Of a DNA stretch of 37,311 nucleotides, positions 16,465 to 24,719 are shown one piece after another (position 1 is the first letter of the stretch; every line of letters begins with the position of its first letter). The translations under genes were made by a program, and so were the position numbers. The notes beneath the pieces were generated by a model that searched no databases, was not told where the DNA came from, and saw only the letters and a list, made by a program, of their open reading frames with translations. Origin of the DNA: Nitrosomonas oligotropha (GTDB lineage Bacteria; Pseudomonadota; Gammaproteobacteria; Burkholderiales; Nitrosomonadaceae); the NCBI RefSeq assembly GCF_009833085.1, contig NZ_QRBZ01000041.1, positions 1-37,311 on the forward strand, in the 5' to 3' direction.

Positions 16465-16498
16465 AATCTATCAGGCGAACATGACAGTGCTATTACAC
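16465..16498 (-). promoter_or_regulatory. Pho-box promoter of the beta-helix gene
   Basis: On the minus strand GTGTAAT-AGCA-CTGTCAT (16481-16498) gives half sites matching 5/7 and 7/7. After exactly 10 nt is TAGATT (16465-16470), a -10 matching four of six positions. Leader to the 16427 start is about 31 nt. The geometry is identical to the pstS promoter. Confidence 0.78.
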
Positions 16499-16523
16499 CG
16501 GCATGAAAAGATATACAGCCATC

Positions 16524-16553
16524 AAATCGCGATTTCAGGCGGCGCAACGCCGC
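16524..16553 (-). terminator. GC hairpin and palindrome after the DUF2845 gene, weak terminator candidate
   Basis: GCGGCG-CAA-CGCCGC (16539-16553) forms a tight hairpin, followed on the minus strand by the palindrome AAATCGCGATTT (16524-16535). There is no uninterrupted T tract, so termination is uncertain. It lies between the DUF2845 stop and the next Pho promoter. Confidence 0.3.
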
Positions 16554-16587
16554 AAAATACCGGAACCTCCGCTTGACCGTTTGACTG

Positions 16588-16875
16588 TTAGAACCTTGTC
16601 CAATGATCGGCGACGATTTGTCCATTTTCGATCACGAAGCGATAGTTGTAGTCATCGATTCTGTACGTCCACACTTCCCGCTTGATGTACATAATGCCGC
16701 CAAAGGCTCTGGTTTGCACCAGCCCCAAATCCGTCCGGATATGCGGCTCGCCCATATTGATCAGCAATTTATCCGCCAAATCGCCTTTGGAAATAATATT
16801 ACCGTTGGGTGCGCGAAAGCCGCTGAGCAATACAACCAATGCCATTGCAACCAACAAAATAAAGAATTTTTTCAT
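16588..16875 (-). CDS. DUF2845-like small exported protein
   Basis: A 95-residue protein with an N-terminal signal or anchor (about 3-20, FFILLVAMALVVLLSGF). The remainder resembles DUF2845: ISKGDLADKLLINMGEPHIRTDLG, a 'G[DE]' turn leading into a REVWTYRIDDYNYRFVIENGQIV beta-hairpin. Proteins of this shape, like SmpA/BamE-type folds, are periplasmic, but the function is unknown. No lipobox cysteine is present. It starts 151 bp after the TonB receptor stop on the same strand and has no Pho box of its own, so it may be the last gene of the receptor transcript. Confidence 0.75.
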   Translation of the reverse strand: MKKFFILLVAMALVVLLSGFRAPNGNIISKGDLADKLLINMGEPHIRTDLGLVQTRAFGGIMYIKREVWTYRIDDYNYRFVIENGQIVADHWTRF

Positions 16876-17025
16876 GATGGAATCCCCGTCAAATGTAGTC
16901 TGTCTTTACAAGCTGTTTCTTGCTGCCGGATATCACTGTAGCCGGAGCAGAATTAATGCAGACTGAACAAGTACGGGGATTGAGCTACAGAAAAATAACC
17001 GTGCCGCTTAGGAATGAACTGCTTT

Positions 17026-20000
17026 TTAATACGCTAAGCGCACACTGAGGTTAAAAAAGCGCCCGCGGCGGAATTGCCGGGTGACTTCATCGCCTTGGGT
17101 AATGCGGATTTCGGAATCGAGTAAATTTTGCATGGAAACCTGCATCGATAGCCCTTTGTATAAATTCTGGCTAAACACAAAATCCAGTTGATGCACGGGC
17201 TGCTCGTATTTGTCCGGCGCGCCCAGCACACCCGCGGCCATAATGCGCTTGCTGGAAACGTTATATAACAAGGTCGCCTGCGTTTTCCATTGCGGATTGT
17301 CATAGCCGATCTGGAAATTGACGATCTGCGCGGAGTGACCTTGCAGTTGCCGGTCGTTGGTCGTCTGCGCTTTCAGATTATCGGCATTCAATTGCACGTT
17401 CGACGCCGACCACGTGTAGTTGCCGCCGGCATAAAAATTCTGCAACACCGGATGGACAAAATCCAGTTTCTTCAGCAACTCCAGCTCAAACCCATAGATA
17501 TTCGCTTTATCGGTATTCTGATAAGTGTTGAGACCGGCGGTGCCCGGCACCGCAACCAGCTCAATCGGCTTGGTTAGATCTTTCCAGAAGAATCCGGCAA
17601 AAATATTTTCCGTCGGCGATAAATAATATTCCCAGCGCAAATCCCAATTGGTAATGGACGTTTGCTTCAGGTTGGGATTACCGACAGTCTCTTGATTGGT
17701 ATTGATATCGGTAAAAGGCGCTGACGACAATTCCCTGAAGTCCGGTCTTGATAAGGTTTGACTGAAACCGGCGCGAAGCTGCTGCTTATCGGTCAAGAAC
17801 AACGTGCCCACCACGGACGGCAGCATATCGACGCGCTTGAGCTGGGCGGTTGTAGGCGTATTGTTCAGCGTGAAAGTATTGACCCTTTGATCATTGTCTT
17901 CCCAGCGCAACCCGCCGGTAATATTGACCCGGTCGTACATCAGCCAATCCATTTTCCCGTAATAAGAAAACAGATCCTGGGAAGCGGTGTATTTATCGCT
18001 GGGGCGCGTCACGTCACGCAGTTGGAATCCATTGGCGCCGATATACTGCGGCCGCAATATGTTTTCCAGCGACGATTGCGATAAAACCGCAGAACTGAAG
18101 CCATCCCGGCCGACCGGAAAATAGTTAAAGCGCTGGATAGTTGAATCTCTGGTCTTGCGCTGCGTAATAAAACCGCTTCCCAAAGTAATCTTGTGATTGA
18201 ACGAAGGTTGCACCGGCAGTTTTCCGTCCACTCGCCAGCTCTGATCCTTATCGACCAAGTCCGCATACATGACCTGATTGTTATCCGCGCGCTGCGCAAA
18301 GAAATAGTTGCCTTGCCTATCGGCGTCAAAACGGTAATCGCGCGTTTTGGGCTCTTCCCGGTTGGCGGTTGCATTGGTATACAGCCAATTAATCGACAAA
18401 TCTTTCAACCGGTCGAATCGATGTTCACCGCCTACCTGAGTCATCAACAATTGATTGGAAAAGAACTTCAACCGCGTTCTGCGGATATCGTTGGTCTCCG
18501 CGTCGGTGAATCCCTGAGAAATTCTGGCTTCATCGAACGCCTGGCGGAGAAACATCGTTTTGGCAAAAAACTTATGATTGTCTTTGTAGTGCAGTTCCGT
18601 GCCCGCATAACCGGTCAGCTGCACCTCGCTCAACGAACGCTGCATACGAAAATCCTGAACTTTTCTCAGGCTGCCGTCGCCGGTATCGGCAGCGACAAAT
18701 TCGCGGTTGATTTCATTTTGTTTTCTGAATTCCCGTTTCCACCCGGTCGCCGCAATATACCCCAGCCTGAAATCACCGAATGTGAAACTATCCCCCATCG
18801 ATGCTTGTATGCCGGTATCCGGTGCACGCTTCTTCCGGTCGACATTCCATACCCCCGATAAATCCTCGCCAAACTTCTCAATCTGTGCCGGTGTAAATCC
18901 ATTGGGATTAAAAACAGACGCCGGTTTTATCGTTCCGCCATCCTTAGTCGCATCGGCCAGCGAATCGGGCAAAGCCCTCGCGCCATCGTCGTAGCTGGTA
19001 AAGTCAGCTCCACCGCCTTTATAAGTCAAGCCATCCTGAAACGTCGTATTGTCGTTCATGCCGGTTTGCAGGTTTAAGTTGAAGAAAAACCCATCGGGAA
19101 TGCCGCGCGTGCGCATTTCTATCGTACCGCCCGCGAATTCCGCCGGACGATCGGGCGAATAGGTTTTCTGCACCATTACACTTTCAAGAATATTGGTCGG
19201 AAACAGATCCAGCGGCACAACGCGCCGGGTCGCATCCGGGCTGGGAACTGCGGCGCCGTTGACCAGCGTTGAGGAAAAGCGCTCGCCCAGTCCACGGATA
19301 AAAATGAATTGACCGCCCACCAAGGTTAACCCGGAAGCTCTTCGCAGCGCACTGGCGGCATCGCCGTCACCCGCCCGGCTGAATTGTTCTGCGCCCAAGA
19401 CCGTCGCCACGGAGGTTGCCGTTCTTTGCTCCTCGATTACCGATGCCACCGTACCGGCCAGGTGAGGCTCCAGCACCACATATTCGGCCAGTTCAACACC
19501 TGCCGGCGTCAATTTAAAGCTTAACGGTGTGTCTTGATCCTTTTCAATTTTCACATCGTCCAGCGTCTGGCTGCTGTACGCATTGTGCAGCAACGAAACA
19601 CTGTAACTCCCGGCGGGAACCGTTGTTGTGATCTGGCCCTGTTCGTCGGTTCTGAATTTTTCTTTCAGGCCACTCAAAAACACTTGCACATCCTTAACCG
19701 GTTTTTGCGTTTCCGCCGATATCACTTGCACCGAGATCGTGCCTTCGCCTTGATCGCGTCTTGCTTCACCGGCCGCTGATCCGGCCAGCGTGCCCGCCAC
19801 CGAGCTTTCGATATTCAGCAGCGGTTTCTTCTTGCCCGGATAAAAAGTAACGAGAATCTGCGCATTCTCCGCCGGACGCAGCGGCAGCTCGAAAGTGAAT
19901 TCCTGATCTTTTGTATTAATGGTGAATCGATAAAACCCGGGCGGCAATTTCCCGGCCAGGCTGCCACTCGCATTGGTTTTCAGCGGCGCATCGCTACCCG

Positions 20001-20226
20001 GCCGCCAAGTGTACGTAGCCGGAGTCGCTTCAAAAATCAGGATCGCGCTGGATTTGTCGAACGATTCGCTATTGATCGACAACTCGGCGTCGGCGATAGG
20101 CAATCCGTTCTGGAACAGATGAATTGAGAATTCGGCTTTTTCCTCGCTCCCCCAGACGGAGGTATTGATCAAAGCAATCACGAGCAAGCAGCAAATCCGG
20201 AAAATTTTTATTAGTTTTGTATTCAT
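17026..20226 (-). CDS. Large TonB-dependent outer-membrane receptor
   Basis: A 1066-residue outer-membrane receptor. A signal peptide (about 1-26, ending SVWG) precedes about 230 residues with carboxypeptidase-regulatory or Ig-like segments (VQVISAETQKPVKDVQVFLSG; GQITTTVPAGSYSV). Then come a TonB-box-like VELAEYVVLEP, a plug domain (about 265-380, with SALRRASGLTLVGGQFIFIRGLGERFSSTLVNG) and a beta-barrel ending in the aromatic terminus FNLSVRLAY. The ATG at 20226 gives a clean signal peptide; an in-frame ATG at 20259 adds 11 non-signal residues. It follows a TonB/ExbB/ExbD operon whose promoter carries a Pho box, so a phosphorus-containing substrate is inferred. The actual ligand cannot be read from sequence. 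Confidence 0.93.
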   Translation of the reverse strand: MNTKLIKIFRICCLLVIALINTSVWGSEEKAEFSIHLFQNGLPIADAELSINSESFDKSSAILIFEATPATYTWRPGSDAPLKTNASGSLAGKLPPGFYRFTINTKDQEFTFELPLRPAENAQILVTFYPGKKKPLLNIESSVAGTLAGSAAGEARRDQGEGTISVQVISAETQKPVKDVQVFLSGLKEKFRTDEQGQITTTVPAGSYSVSLLHNAYSSQTLDDVKIEKDQDTPLSFKLTPAGVELAEYVVLEPHLAGTVASVIEEQRTATSVATVLGAEQFSRAGDGDAASALRRASGLTLVGGQFIFIRGLGERFSSTLVNGAAVPSPDATRRVVPLDLFPTNILESVMVQKTYSPDRPAEFAGGTIEMRTRGIPDGFFFNLNLQTGMNDNTTFQDGLTYKGGGADFTSYDDGARALPDSLADATKDGGTIKPASVFNPNGFTPAQIEKFGEDLSGVWNVDRKKRAPDTGIQASMGDSFTFGDFRLGYIAATGWKREFRKQNEINREFVAADTGDGSLRKVQDFRMQRSLSEVQLTGYAGTELHYKDNHKFFAKTMFLRQAFDEARISQGFTDAETNDIRRTRLKFFSNQLLMTQVGGEHRFDRLKDLSINWLYTNATANREEPKTRDYRFDADRQGNYFFAQRADNNQVMYADLVDKDQSWRVDGKLPVQPSFNHKITLGSGFITQRKTRDSTIQRFNYFPVGRDGFSSAVLSQSSLENILRPQYIGANGFQLRDVTRPSDKYTASQDLFSYYGKMDWLMYDRVNITGGLRWEDNDQRVNTFTLNNTPTTAQLKRVDMLPSVVGTLFLTDKQQLRAGFSQTLSRPDFRELSSAPFTDINTNQETVGNPNLKQTSITNWDLRWEYYLSPTENIFAGFFWKDLTKPIELVAVPGTAGLNTYQNTDKANIYGFELELLKKLDFVHPVLQNFYAGGNYTWSASNVQLNADNLKAQTTNDRQLQGHSAQIVNFQIGYDNPQWKTQATLLYNVSSKRIMAAGVLGAPDKYEQPVHQLDFVFSQNLYKGLSMQVSMQNLLDSEIRITQGDEVTRQFRRGRFFNLSVRLAY

Positions 20227-20341
20227 TTGGCGTATCAAGCCCCCTCTCCACCCGCGCATCGGCTGCGTGCGAAGATCAATTCTCAGTTAATCGAAAAGGA
20301 AAGTGTTCGGGGTGGCTGTTAAGGCGGTATAAAAAGAAATA

Positions 20342-20365
20342 CAACGCGGAATGATTCCGGCGTTG
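20342..20365 (-). terminator. Attenuator-like hairpin between the TPR gene and the receptor gene
   Basis: CAACGC-GGA-ATGAT-TCC-G-GCGTTG folds into a hairpin with one bulge. On the minus strand it is followed by TATTTCTTTTTATA. It lies right after the TPR stop and about 116 bp before the receptor start. It may reduce read-through so that receptor and energiser are made in different amounts. Confidence 0.4.
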
Positions 20366-20377
20366 CCAGCGATTGCA

Positions 20378-21559
20378 TTACGTACATTGCCATGGCTCGG
20401 TTTTGCAAATTTCCATCAAGCGGCGCAGTTCGGTGCCTTTTCTGAACAGTTCGGCATTTTTCAGGTGATCCAGATGCTTATTGGCGTCGGCAAAACGGCG
20501 GCTGAAAAATAGCGCGTAAGCCAGCGCGTAACGGACATCCTGATCGTCCAGCAGACCGGTGCGGTACAAACTCGATTCCATGTTCGCCGCACGCTCGAAC
20601 TGTTTCAATGCCAGCAGAATGGACAGCCGTTGCTTGAACTTAACTTTCTGGTCACCGATGCTTTCATTCAAGGTCAAGGCCTTATGAAACCGCCCGGCAC
20701 GCCGGTAAACTTCCGCCGCTTCCGCTTGCAATTGCGGATTCAGCAACGCCGCTTGTTCCAGGATGAATGCCGCAGAATTCAGTTTTCCATGATCCAGATA
20801 GGTGTGCGCCAGCAGCTTTGCGACCATTTCATCCTGCGGAAATTGCAAACGCGCAATTTCCAGAATGTTGATCGCTTCCTGATACTCGCGGCTCAGCCGC
20901 AATGCATTGCCAAACGCGACATAATCGGCGGCACCGGCGTTGGATCGCTTCAGGTAGTCTCTGCCCAGCTTGACCGCTTCCTGATAAAGCCCCAGCTCGA
21001 CAAAATAAAAAACTTTGCGCTTGAGAAAACGTAAATCGGTTGGGAATGCCCGCTGCCCGTCATTCAACGCATGGATGGCCGCTTCGGTGTCTTGCAGATG
21101 CCAGTAGGATTCCGCTTTTAAGCTGATCAATGCTGCGTCCTTATTGACCAGACTTCCGGCTTTGCCGATTGCATCGATGGTTTTTTTGTAATCCTTGAGG
21201 CCGAAATAGACTTTTGCCAGATAAATAAAAATCGACGGATCTTGCTGGCCGTTTTTAACGGCTTGCTGCAAACTGTCCTTGGCCGCACCGAGATCTCTCA
21301 ATCCCAAATAGGCCAGGCCTTGCAATGTATAGAAACGGGCCAGATCGGTTTTCTTGTTTCCCAGATCAACGCTTTGCAGCGCCATTAACGCACGGTCGTG
21401 ATGGCCGTCTTTTAACATCACGGCGGCCAGTTCGATAAAGTCGGCCGGTGGCGCTTTTTTCTCCGCCGCCTGGACGGAATGCACGTAACAGCCCAGCGCG
21501 ATAGCCACGTAAACCAGAAAATGCAGCGGCCAGTTCGATCGATTGTTCATGGCAAACAT
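20378..21559 (-). CDS. TPR-repeat protein of the TonB operon
   Basis: A 393-residue exported protein with a signal peptide (about 11-32, ending SVQA) followed by tandem tetratricopeptide helices across about 40-375. Examples are DLARFYTLQGLAYLGLRDLGAAKDSLQQA, DPSIFIYLAKVYFGLKDYKKTIDAIGKA and AADYVAFGNALRLSREYQEAINILEIA. TPR proteins close operons of this DUF3450-ExbB-ExbB-ExbD-TonB type and are thought to serve as periplasmic scaffolds. The start overlaps the tonB stop in TAATG, showing translational coupling. Confidence 0.88.
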   Translation of the reverse strand: MFAMNNRSNWPLHFLVYVAIALGCYVHSVQAAEKKAPPADFIELAAVMLKDGHHDRALMALQSVDLGNKKTDLARFYTLQGLAYLGLRDLGAAKDSLQQAVKNGQQDPSIFIYLAKVYFGLKDYKKTIDAIGKAGSLVNKDAALISLKAESYWHLQDTEAAIHALNDGQRAFPTDLRFLKRKVFYFVELGLYQEAVKLGRDYLKRSNAGAADYVAFGNALRLSREYQEAINILEIARLQFPQDEMVAKLLAHTYLDHGKLNSAAFILEQAALLNPQLQAEAAEVYRRAGRFHKALTLNESIGDQKVKFKQRLSILLALKQFERAANMESSLYRTGLLDDQDVRYALAYALFFSRRFADANKHLDHLKNAELFRKGTELRRLMEICKTEPWQCT

Positions 21560-22194
21560 TAAGATAAATCGAAGCGGATTTTTTGCTTGGCCCAGACACG
21601 CACCGTTTCGCCCTTATACTTGGCCGGTTCAAAGTGCCACGCGCGTATGCCCTGCAACGCCGCCGAATCGAACATGCCCGACGGGCTGGATTCGAGCACT
21701 TGCACCTGATTGACCGAACCATCGGTTTCAACCAGCACCGACAACACAACATAGCCTTTTATGCCGTTCTTTTTTGCTGCCGGCGGGTATTTGAAAGAGC
21801 CGCGCGCCACCGGTTTGGGCGGCACATCGACCAAATCGGCGGTCATGACGGCGTTGCCGGTTTTCCCGAGCAAACCGTCATCCAGCCCTCTGCCATGCCC
21901 ATCATCCAGACCTAGCGATCCCATATCAATCCCCGACAAGGCGGAATCAAATCCTTTGAAAGGCGCGGGGGCTTGAGGTTTGGAGAGCTTCTTAGGCTCT
22001 GATTTCCTGATCTCTTTCTTAGGCTCCGGTTTTATTTCCCTGACCATGGCGATATCGGTCACTTCCTGGGAAGATTTCTTTTCGGTCTCTCCCGCATAAT
22101 GATTCATCCAGAATATCAAACCGAAAACCAGTATCAATCCAAACAGCATGGATACCAGCCCTGCCAAATGTTGTTTCAATTTCATCGTTTCCAT
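21559..22194 (-). CDS. tonB: Energy transducer TonB
   Basis: A 211-residue TonB protein linking the proton-motive force to the outer-membrane receptor. One membrane helix lies at about 12-31 (LVSMLFGLILVFGLIFWM). A Lys/Glu/Pro-rich spacer (about 50-80, EIKPEPKKEIRKSEPKK) and a Gly/Asp-rich stretch cross the periplasm, and the C-terminal TonB domain (about 120-211) has YPPAAKKNGIKGYVVLSVLVETDGSV and SALQGIRAWHFEPAKYKG. The membrane helix lacks the SHxxH motif of E. coli TonB, as is usual for this subtype. GGAGG lies just before the ATG. It follows exbD by 9 bp. Confidence 0.93.
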   Translation of the reverse strand: METMKLKQHLAGLVSMLFGLILVFGLIFWMNHYAGETEKKSSQEVTDIAMVREIKPEPKKEIRKSEPKKLSKPQAPAPFKGFDSALSGIDMGSLGLDDGHGRGLDDGLLGKTGNAVMTADLVDVPPKPVARGSFKYPPAAKKNGIKGYVVLSVLVETDGSVNQVQVLESSPSGMFDSAALQGIRAWHFEPAKYKGETVRVWAKQKIRFDLS

Positions 22195-22203
22195 TTTCCC
22201 TCC

Positions 22204-22608
22204 TTATCCTGCTTCTTTTTTAGTTGCAACACCCACGCTCTCGGCCCCCGCCAAGCGTGCTTGATCTACCACTTCAACCAGTTTTCCCGCTGGCACACCA
22301 TCATCCGTCACCACCAAAACCACTTTGCTGGAAGCCGTGTTCAGCAAATCGCGCAGCTTGCTTTGTATCAACCACACACGGATCGGTTCGCCATCCAAAA
22401 AAGTGTCGCCATTGCGATCGATGAACAAGCGAATCGCCTTGCTGGACGCCACCACCGAGCTGCTCGCTTTGGGCCGCTCCAGTTCCAGTTTCATATCCTT
22501 GACAAAAGTCGCCGTGACCATGAAAAAAATCAATAATATGAACACCATATCAATCATTGGCGTCATATCGATCACGGCTTCGGCTTCCGCCGGTTCGTTG
22601 TTTCTCAT
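22204..22608 (-). CDS. exbD: ExbD-type biopolymer transport protein
   Basis: A 134-residue inner-membrane protein with one helix (about 20-38) and a periplasmic domain. The proton-conducting aspartate is D20 in TPMIDMVFILLIFFM, aligned with Asp25 of E. coli ExbD. The ATG at 22608 follows the ExbB stop by 1 nt (TGAAATGAG), indicating coupled translation; a longer frame starting at 22680 would overlap exbB and lacks the typical N-terminus. It works with ExbB and TonB to energise the receptor. Confidence 0.93.
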   Translation of the reverse strand: MRNNEPAEAEAVIDMTPMIDMVFILLIFFMVTATFVKDMKLELERPKASSSVVASSKAIRLFIDRNGDTFLDGEPIRVWLIQSKLRDLLNTASSKVVLVVTDDGVPAGKLVEVVDQARLAGAESVGVATKKEAG

Positions 22609-22609
22609 T

Positions 22610-23233
22610 TCATGCTTTCCCGTATGTGGTGGATGTTTGGTGACACAGCAAATCCTTGACCTGAGAAAGATCCTGTTCAATTTGCTGTTGCCGCCGATTC
22701 AGAATGCTATTGGCTAATACGCCGGGAACCGCTACCGTCAATCCCATCTGAGTGGTGAACAAGGCTTCCGCAATCCCACCGGCAATGCCGCCCGACTGGG
22801 AATGCAGCGTCATGGTCGACAACGATTGGAAGGTTTCAATCATCCCCGTCACGGTTCCCAATAAGCCCAGCAGCGGCGCAACAAGGACAACGACGCGCGT
22901 AAGCGAAGCAAATTTGCCCAGTTCCCGCTCATAGTCATAAAAAGCCGCATCCAGATGACGCCGCAGGTTTCTGACGCGTTGCTGCTGCAAACCAATCCCT
23001 TGCTTGATCGCTTTGGCCACGATATTTCTGGCCGGTTTTTCGTGATGCTGCTGATAAAACTTCACCATATCGCGCACCCCCATCCACTTGGGATCTTTCA
23101 TGACCCAGAATCGATACCCCACGCCATACCAAAGCAACAAGGTGCAGAGCACCAGCGGAAACATCACGGCTCCGCCGATAACAAACAATTCCTTGATCCA
23201 AACAATCAGTTCTTGAACATTCATTTCAAGCAT
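22610..23233 (-). CDS. exbB: ExbB/TolQ-type proton-channel protein
   Basis: A 207-residue MotA/TolQ/ExbB family inner-membrane protein with three helices (about 18-38, 105-130 and 150-175). The conserved core is VVLVAPLLGLLGTVTGMIETFQSL, then GGIAGGIAEALFTTQMGLTVAVPGVLANSIL. It lacks long periplasmic additions and is the probable pentameric partner of ExbD. It overlaps the stop of the upstream larger ExbB-like gene by 8 bp; an internal ATG at 23224, placed 1 nt after that stop, is an equally good start. Confidence 0.92.
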   Translation of the reverse strand: MLEMNVQELIVWIKELFVIGGAVMFPLVLCTLLLWYGVGYRFWVMKDPKWMGVRDMVKFYQQHHEKPARNIVAKAIKQGIGLQQQRVRNLRRHLDAAFYDYERELGKFASLTRVVVLVAPLLGLLGTVTGMIETFQSLSTMTLHSQSGGIAGGIAEALFTTQMGLTVAVPGVLANSILNRRQQQIEQDLSQVKDLLCHQTSTTYGKA

Positions 23234-24719
23234 TCTGTGCTAGCAACGTATTGCCACTGACATCCGGCGCATTCCCTTCCTCAGGATCGAGCGCGCTTCC
23301 CATGAACACATTCACAATCCTGAGCGCCGAATGCTCCATGTCGCGCTTGATATTTCTCGCCCAGGTCGACAATACAGAGCCCAATAGCAAGGTCGGGATG
23401 GCGACGACGAGGCCTAGCTCGGTCGTCACTAATGCAATCGCGATCCCTTCGGATAACAATCTTGGATCGCCGGTACCAAACTGGGTAATCGAATCGAAGG
23501 TTTCAATCATCCCGGTGACCGTTCCCAACAACCCCAGGAGCGGAGCCACCGAGGCAATCACCAGAATGGCAGGACCTAGCCGGTCGAGCGGTGAGGATTC
23601 TTGCAGAATCGCCTCATACACAATGCCTTCCATGTGATCCCGGTCGTCTTTCAAATGGCGCAGCGTATACAACAAAACTCTGCCAATGGCCGACGATGCG
23701 CTTGCTTCGCATTGTTTCCTAGCCACATCCAGATCGCCTTTAGCCAGCTGATGGATGATTTGATCCGACAACTTTTTCGTGTCCGCGCTGTTGGTGCGCA
23801 GCAAATAAATCCGGATCAGGATAAAAAACCCGCCGATGAGGCCGAGGATCACAATCACCCAACCGATAGGGCCGCCTGAATCGACGTGTTCCAGCAGAGT
23901 CTGTTCGTGCATCTCGTCGACGGCTGTGGTGCGCGACTCGAACAAAAACAGCTGTAATGTGTCCGGCTGCTCGTTTTTGCTCAAACCCAAGGCGCTTTCC
24001 GCACCCGCGCTTTTCCACACCTTGAATGCTCCGCCACCGGCGGGCGCCAGGCTGCCGCTGCCATCCGGACTGACGCCGTAAGCCGCGATATTGCCCAGAT
24101 GAATCAACATTCCTTCCGCTTCTTTGCCATTCCCGAGAAAAAATTTCCCCGGTTTTGTCTGAATAGCGCCAAGCTTCTGAAGTAAGGACAATGCTTGATT
24201 GAATACAAAACCGATTTTGGCCTGATCATCGCCTTTTGCTTCCTTCATGGCCAAAGGCATCTCGATGCCGTGGTTCTTCAAGGTCGCTTCCGCCTGTAGA
24301 TAAGTCGTTTCCAGCGCATCATTGCGTTCGCTGACCACGGCTTCTTTGCGTTCCACTTCGGATAACTGGGCCGTCAACTGATCGATTTTTGCCGAGCGCT
24401 CCACCGAGTTACGCTCCAGCGCGCCGATTTTTCCGCTCAATGCTTGCTCCTCTCGGCTTGCGCTGGCTTGATAGCTTTTCAGCCGTTCGGTCAATTCGCG
24501 TTTTTGCGCCTCCAGGAAAGCAAATTCGCGCTTATAGGCGGTCTCCAGATTGACTGCTTCCTGCTTGGGTGCGCTTGGTTTCTTGGACGAAGCCGCTTCC
24601 GGCTTTTCTTCCGGAGCAGCAGCCGGTATGTTTTCGGATGCCGCGGCTTTATCTTCTTTGGCGTTGGCTGATGCGGCAGCTACCAGCACAAGTAGTGCAA
24701 TCAATAAAATTTTCTTCAT
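23226..24719 (-). CDS. ExbB/TolQ-like protein with periplasmic coiled-coil extension
   Basis: A 497-residue protein with a signal peptide (about 1-20), an Ala/Glu/Lys-rich linker, a coiled coil (about 52-150, AQKRELTERLKSYQASASREEQALSGKI and onward) and a small beta domain (about 165-260). A MotA/TolQ/ExbB channel domain follows, with a first helix at about 283-310 (GWVIVILGLIGGFFILIRIYLL) and core APLLGLLGTVTGMIETFDSI (about 395-415). It is the second ExbB-type subunit of the operon, and its extended periplasmic part may work with DUF3450. Its ATG overlaps the DUF3450 stop (ATGA). Confidence 0.92.
   Translation of the reverse strand: MKKILLIALLVLVAAASANAKEDKAAASENIPAAAPEEKPEAASSKKPSAPKQEAVNLETAYKREFAFLEAQKRELTERLKSYQASASREEQALSGKIGALERNSVERSAKIDQLTAQLSEVERKEAVVSERNDALETTYLQAEATLKNHGIEMPLAMKEAKGDDQAKIGFVFNQALSLLQKLGAIQTKPGKFFLGNGKEAEGMLIHLGNIAAYGVSPDGSGSLAPAGGGAFKVWKSAGAESALGLSKNEQPDTLQLFLFESRTTAVDEMHEQTLLEHVDSGGPIGWVIVILGLIGGFFILIRIYLLRTNSADTKKLSDQIIHQLAKGDLDVARKQCEASASSAIGRVLLYTLRHLKDDRDHMEGIVYEAILQESSPLDRLGPAILVIASVAPLLGLLGTVTGMIETFDSITQFGTGDPRLLSEGIAIALVTTELGLVVAIPTLLLGSVLSTWARNIKRDMEHSALRIVNVFMGSALDPEEGNAPDVSGNTLLAQNA

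Noticed and set aside
18193..18861. 222-codon plus-strand frame within the TonB receptor gene
   Set aside because: Antisense to a well-supported receptor barrel; no ribosome-binding site or family pattern.
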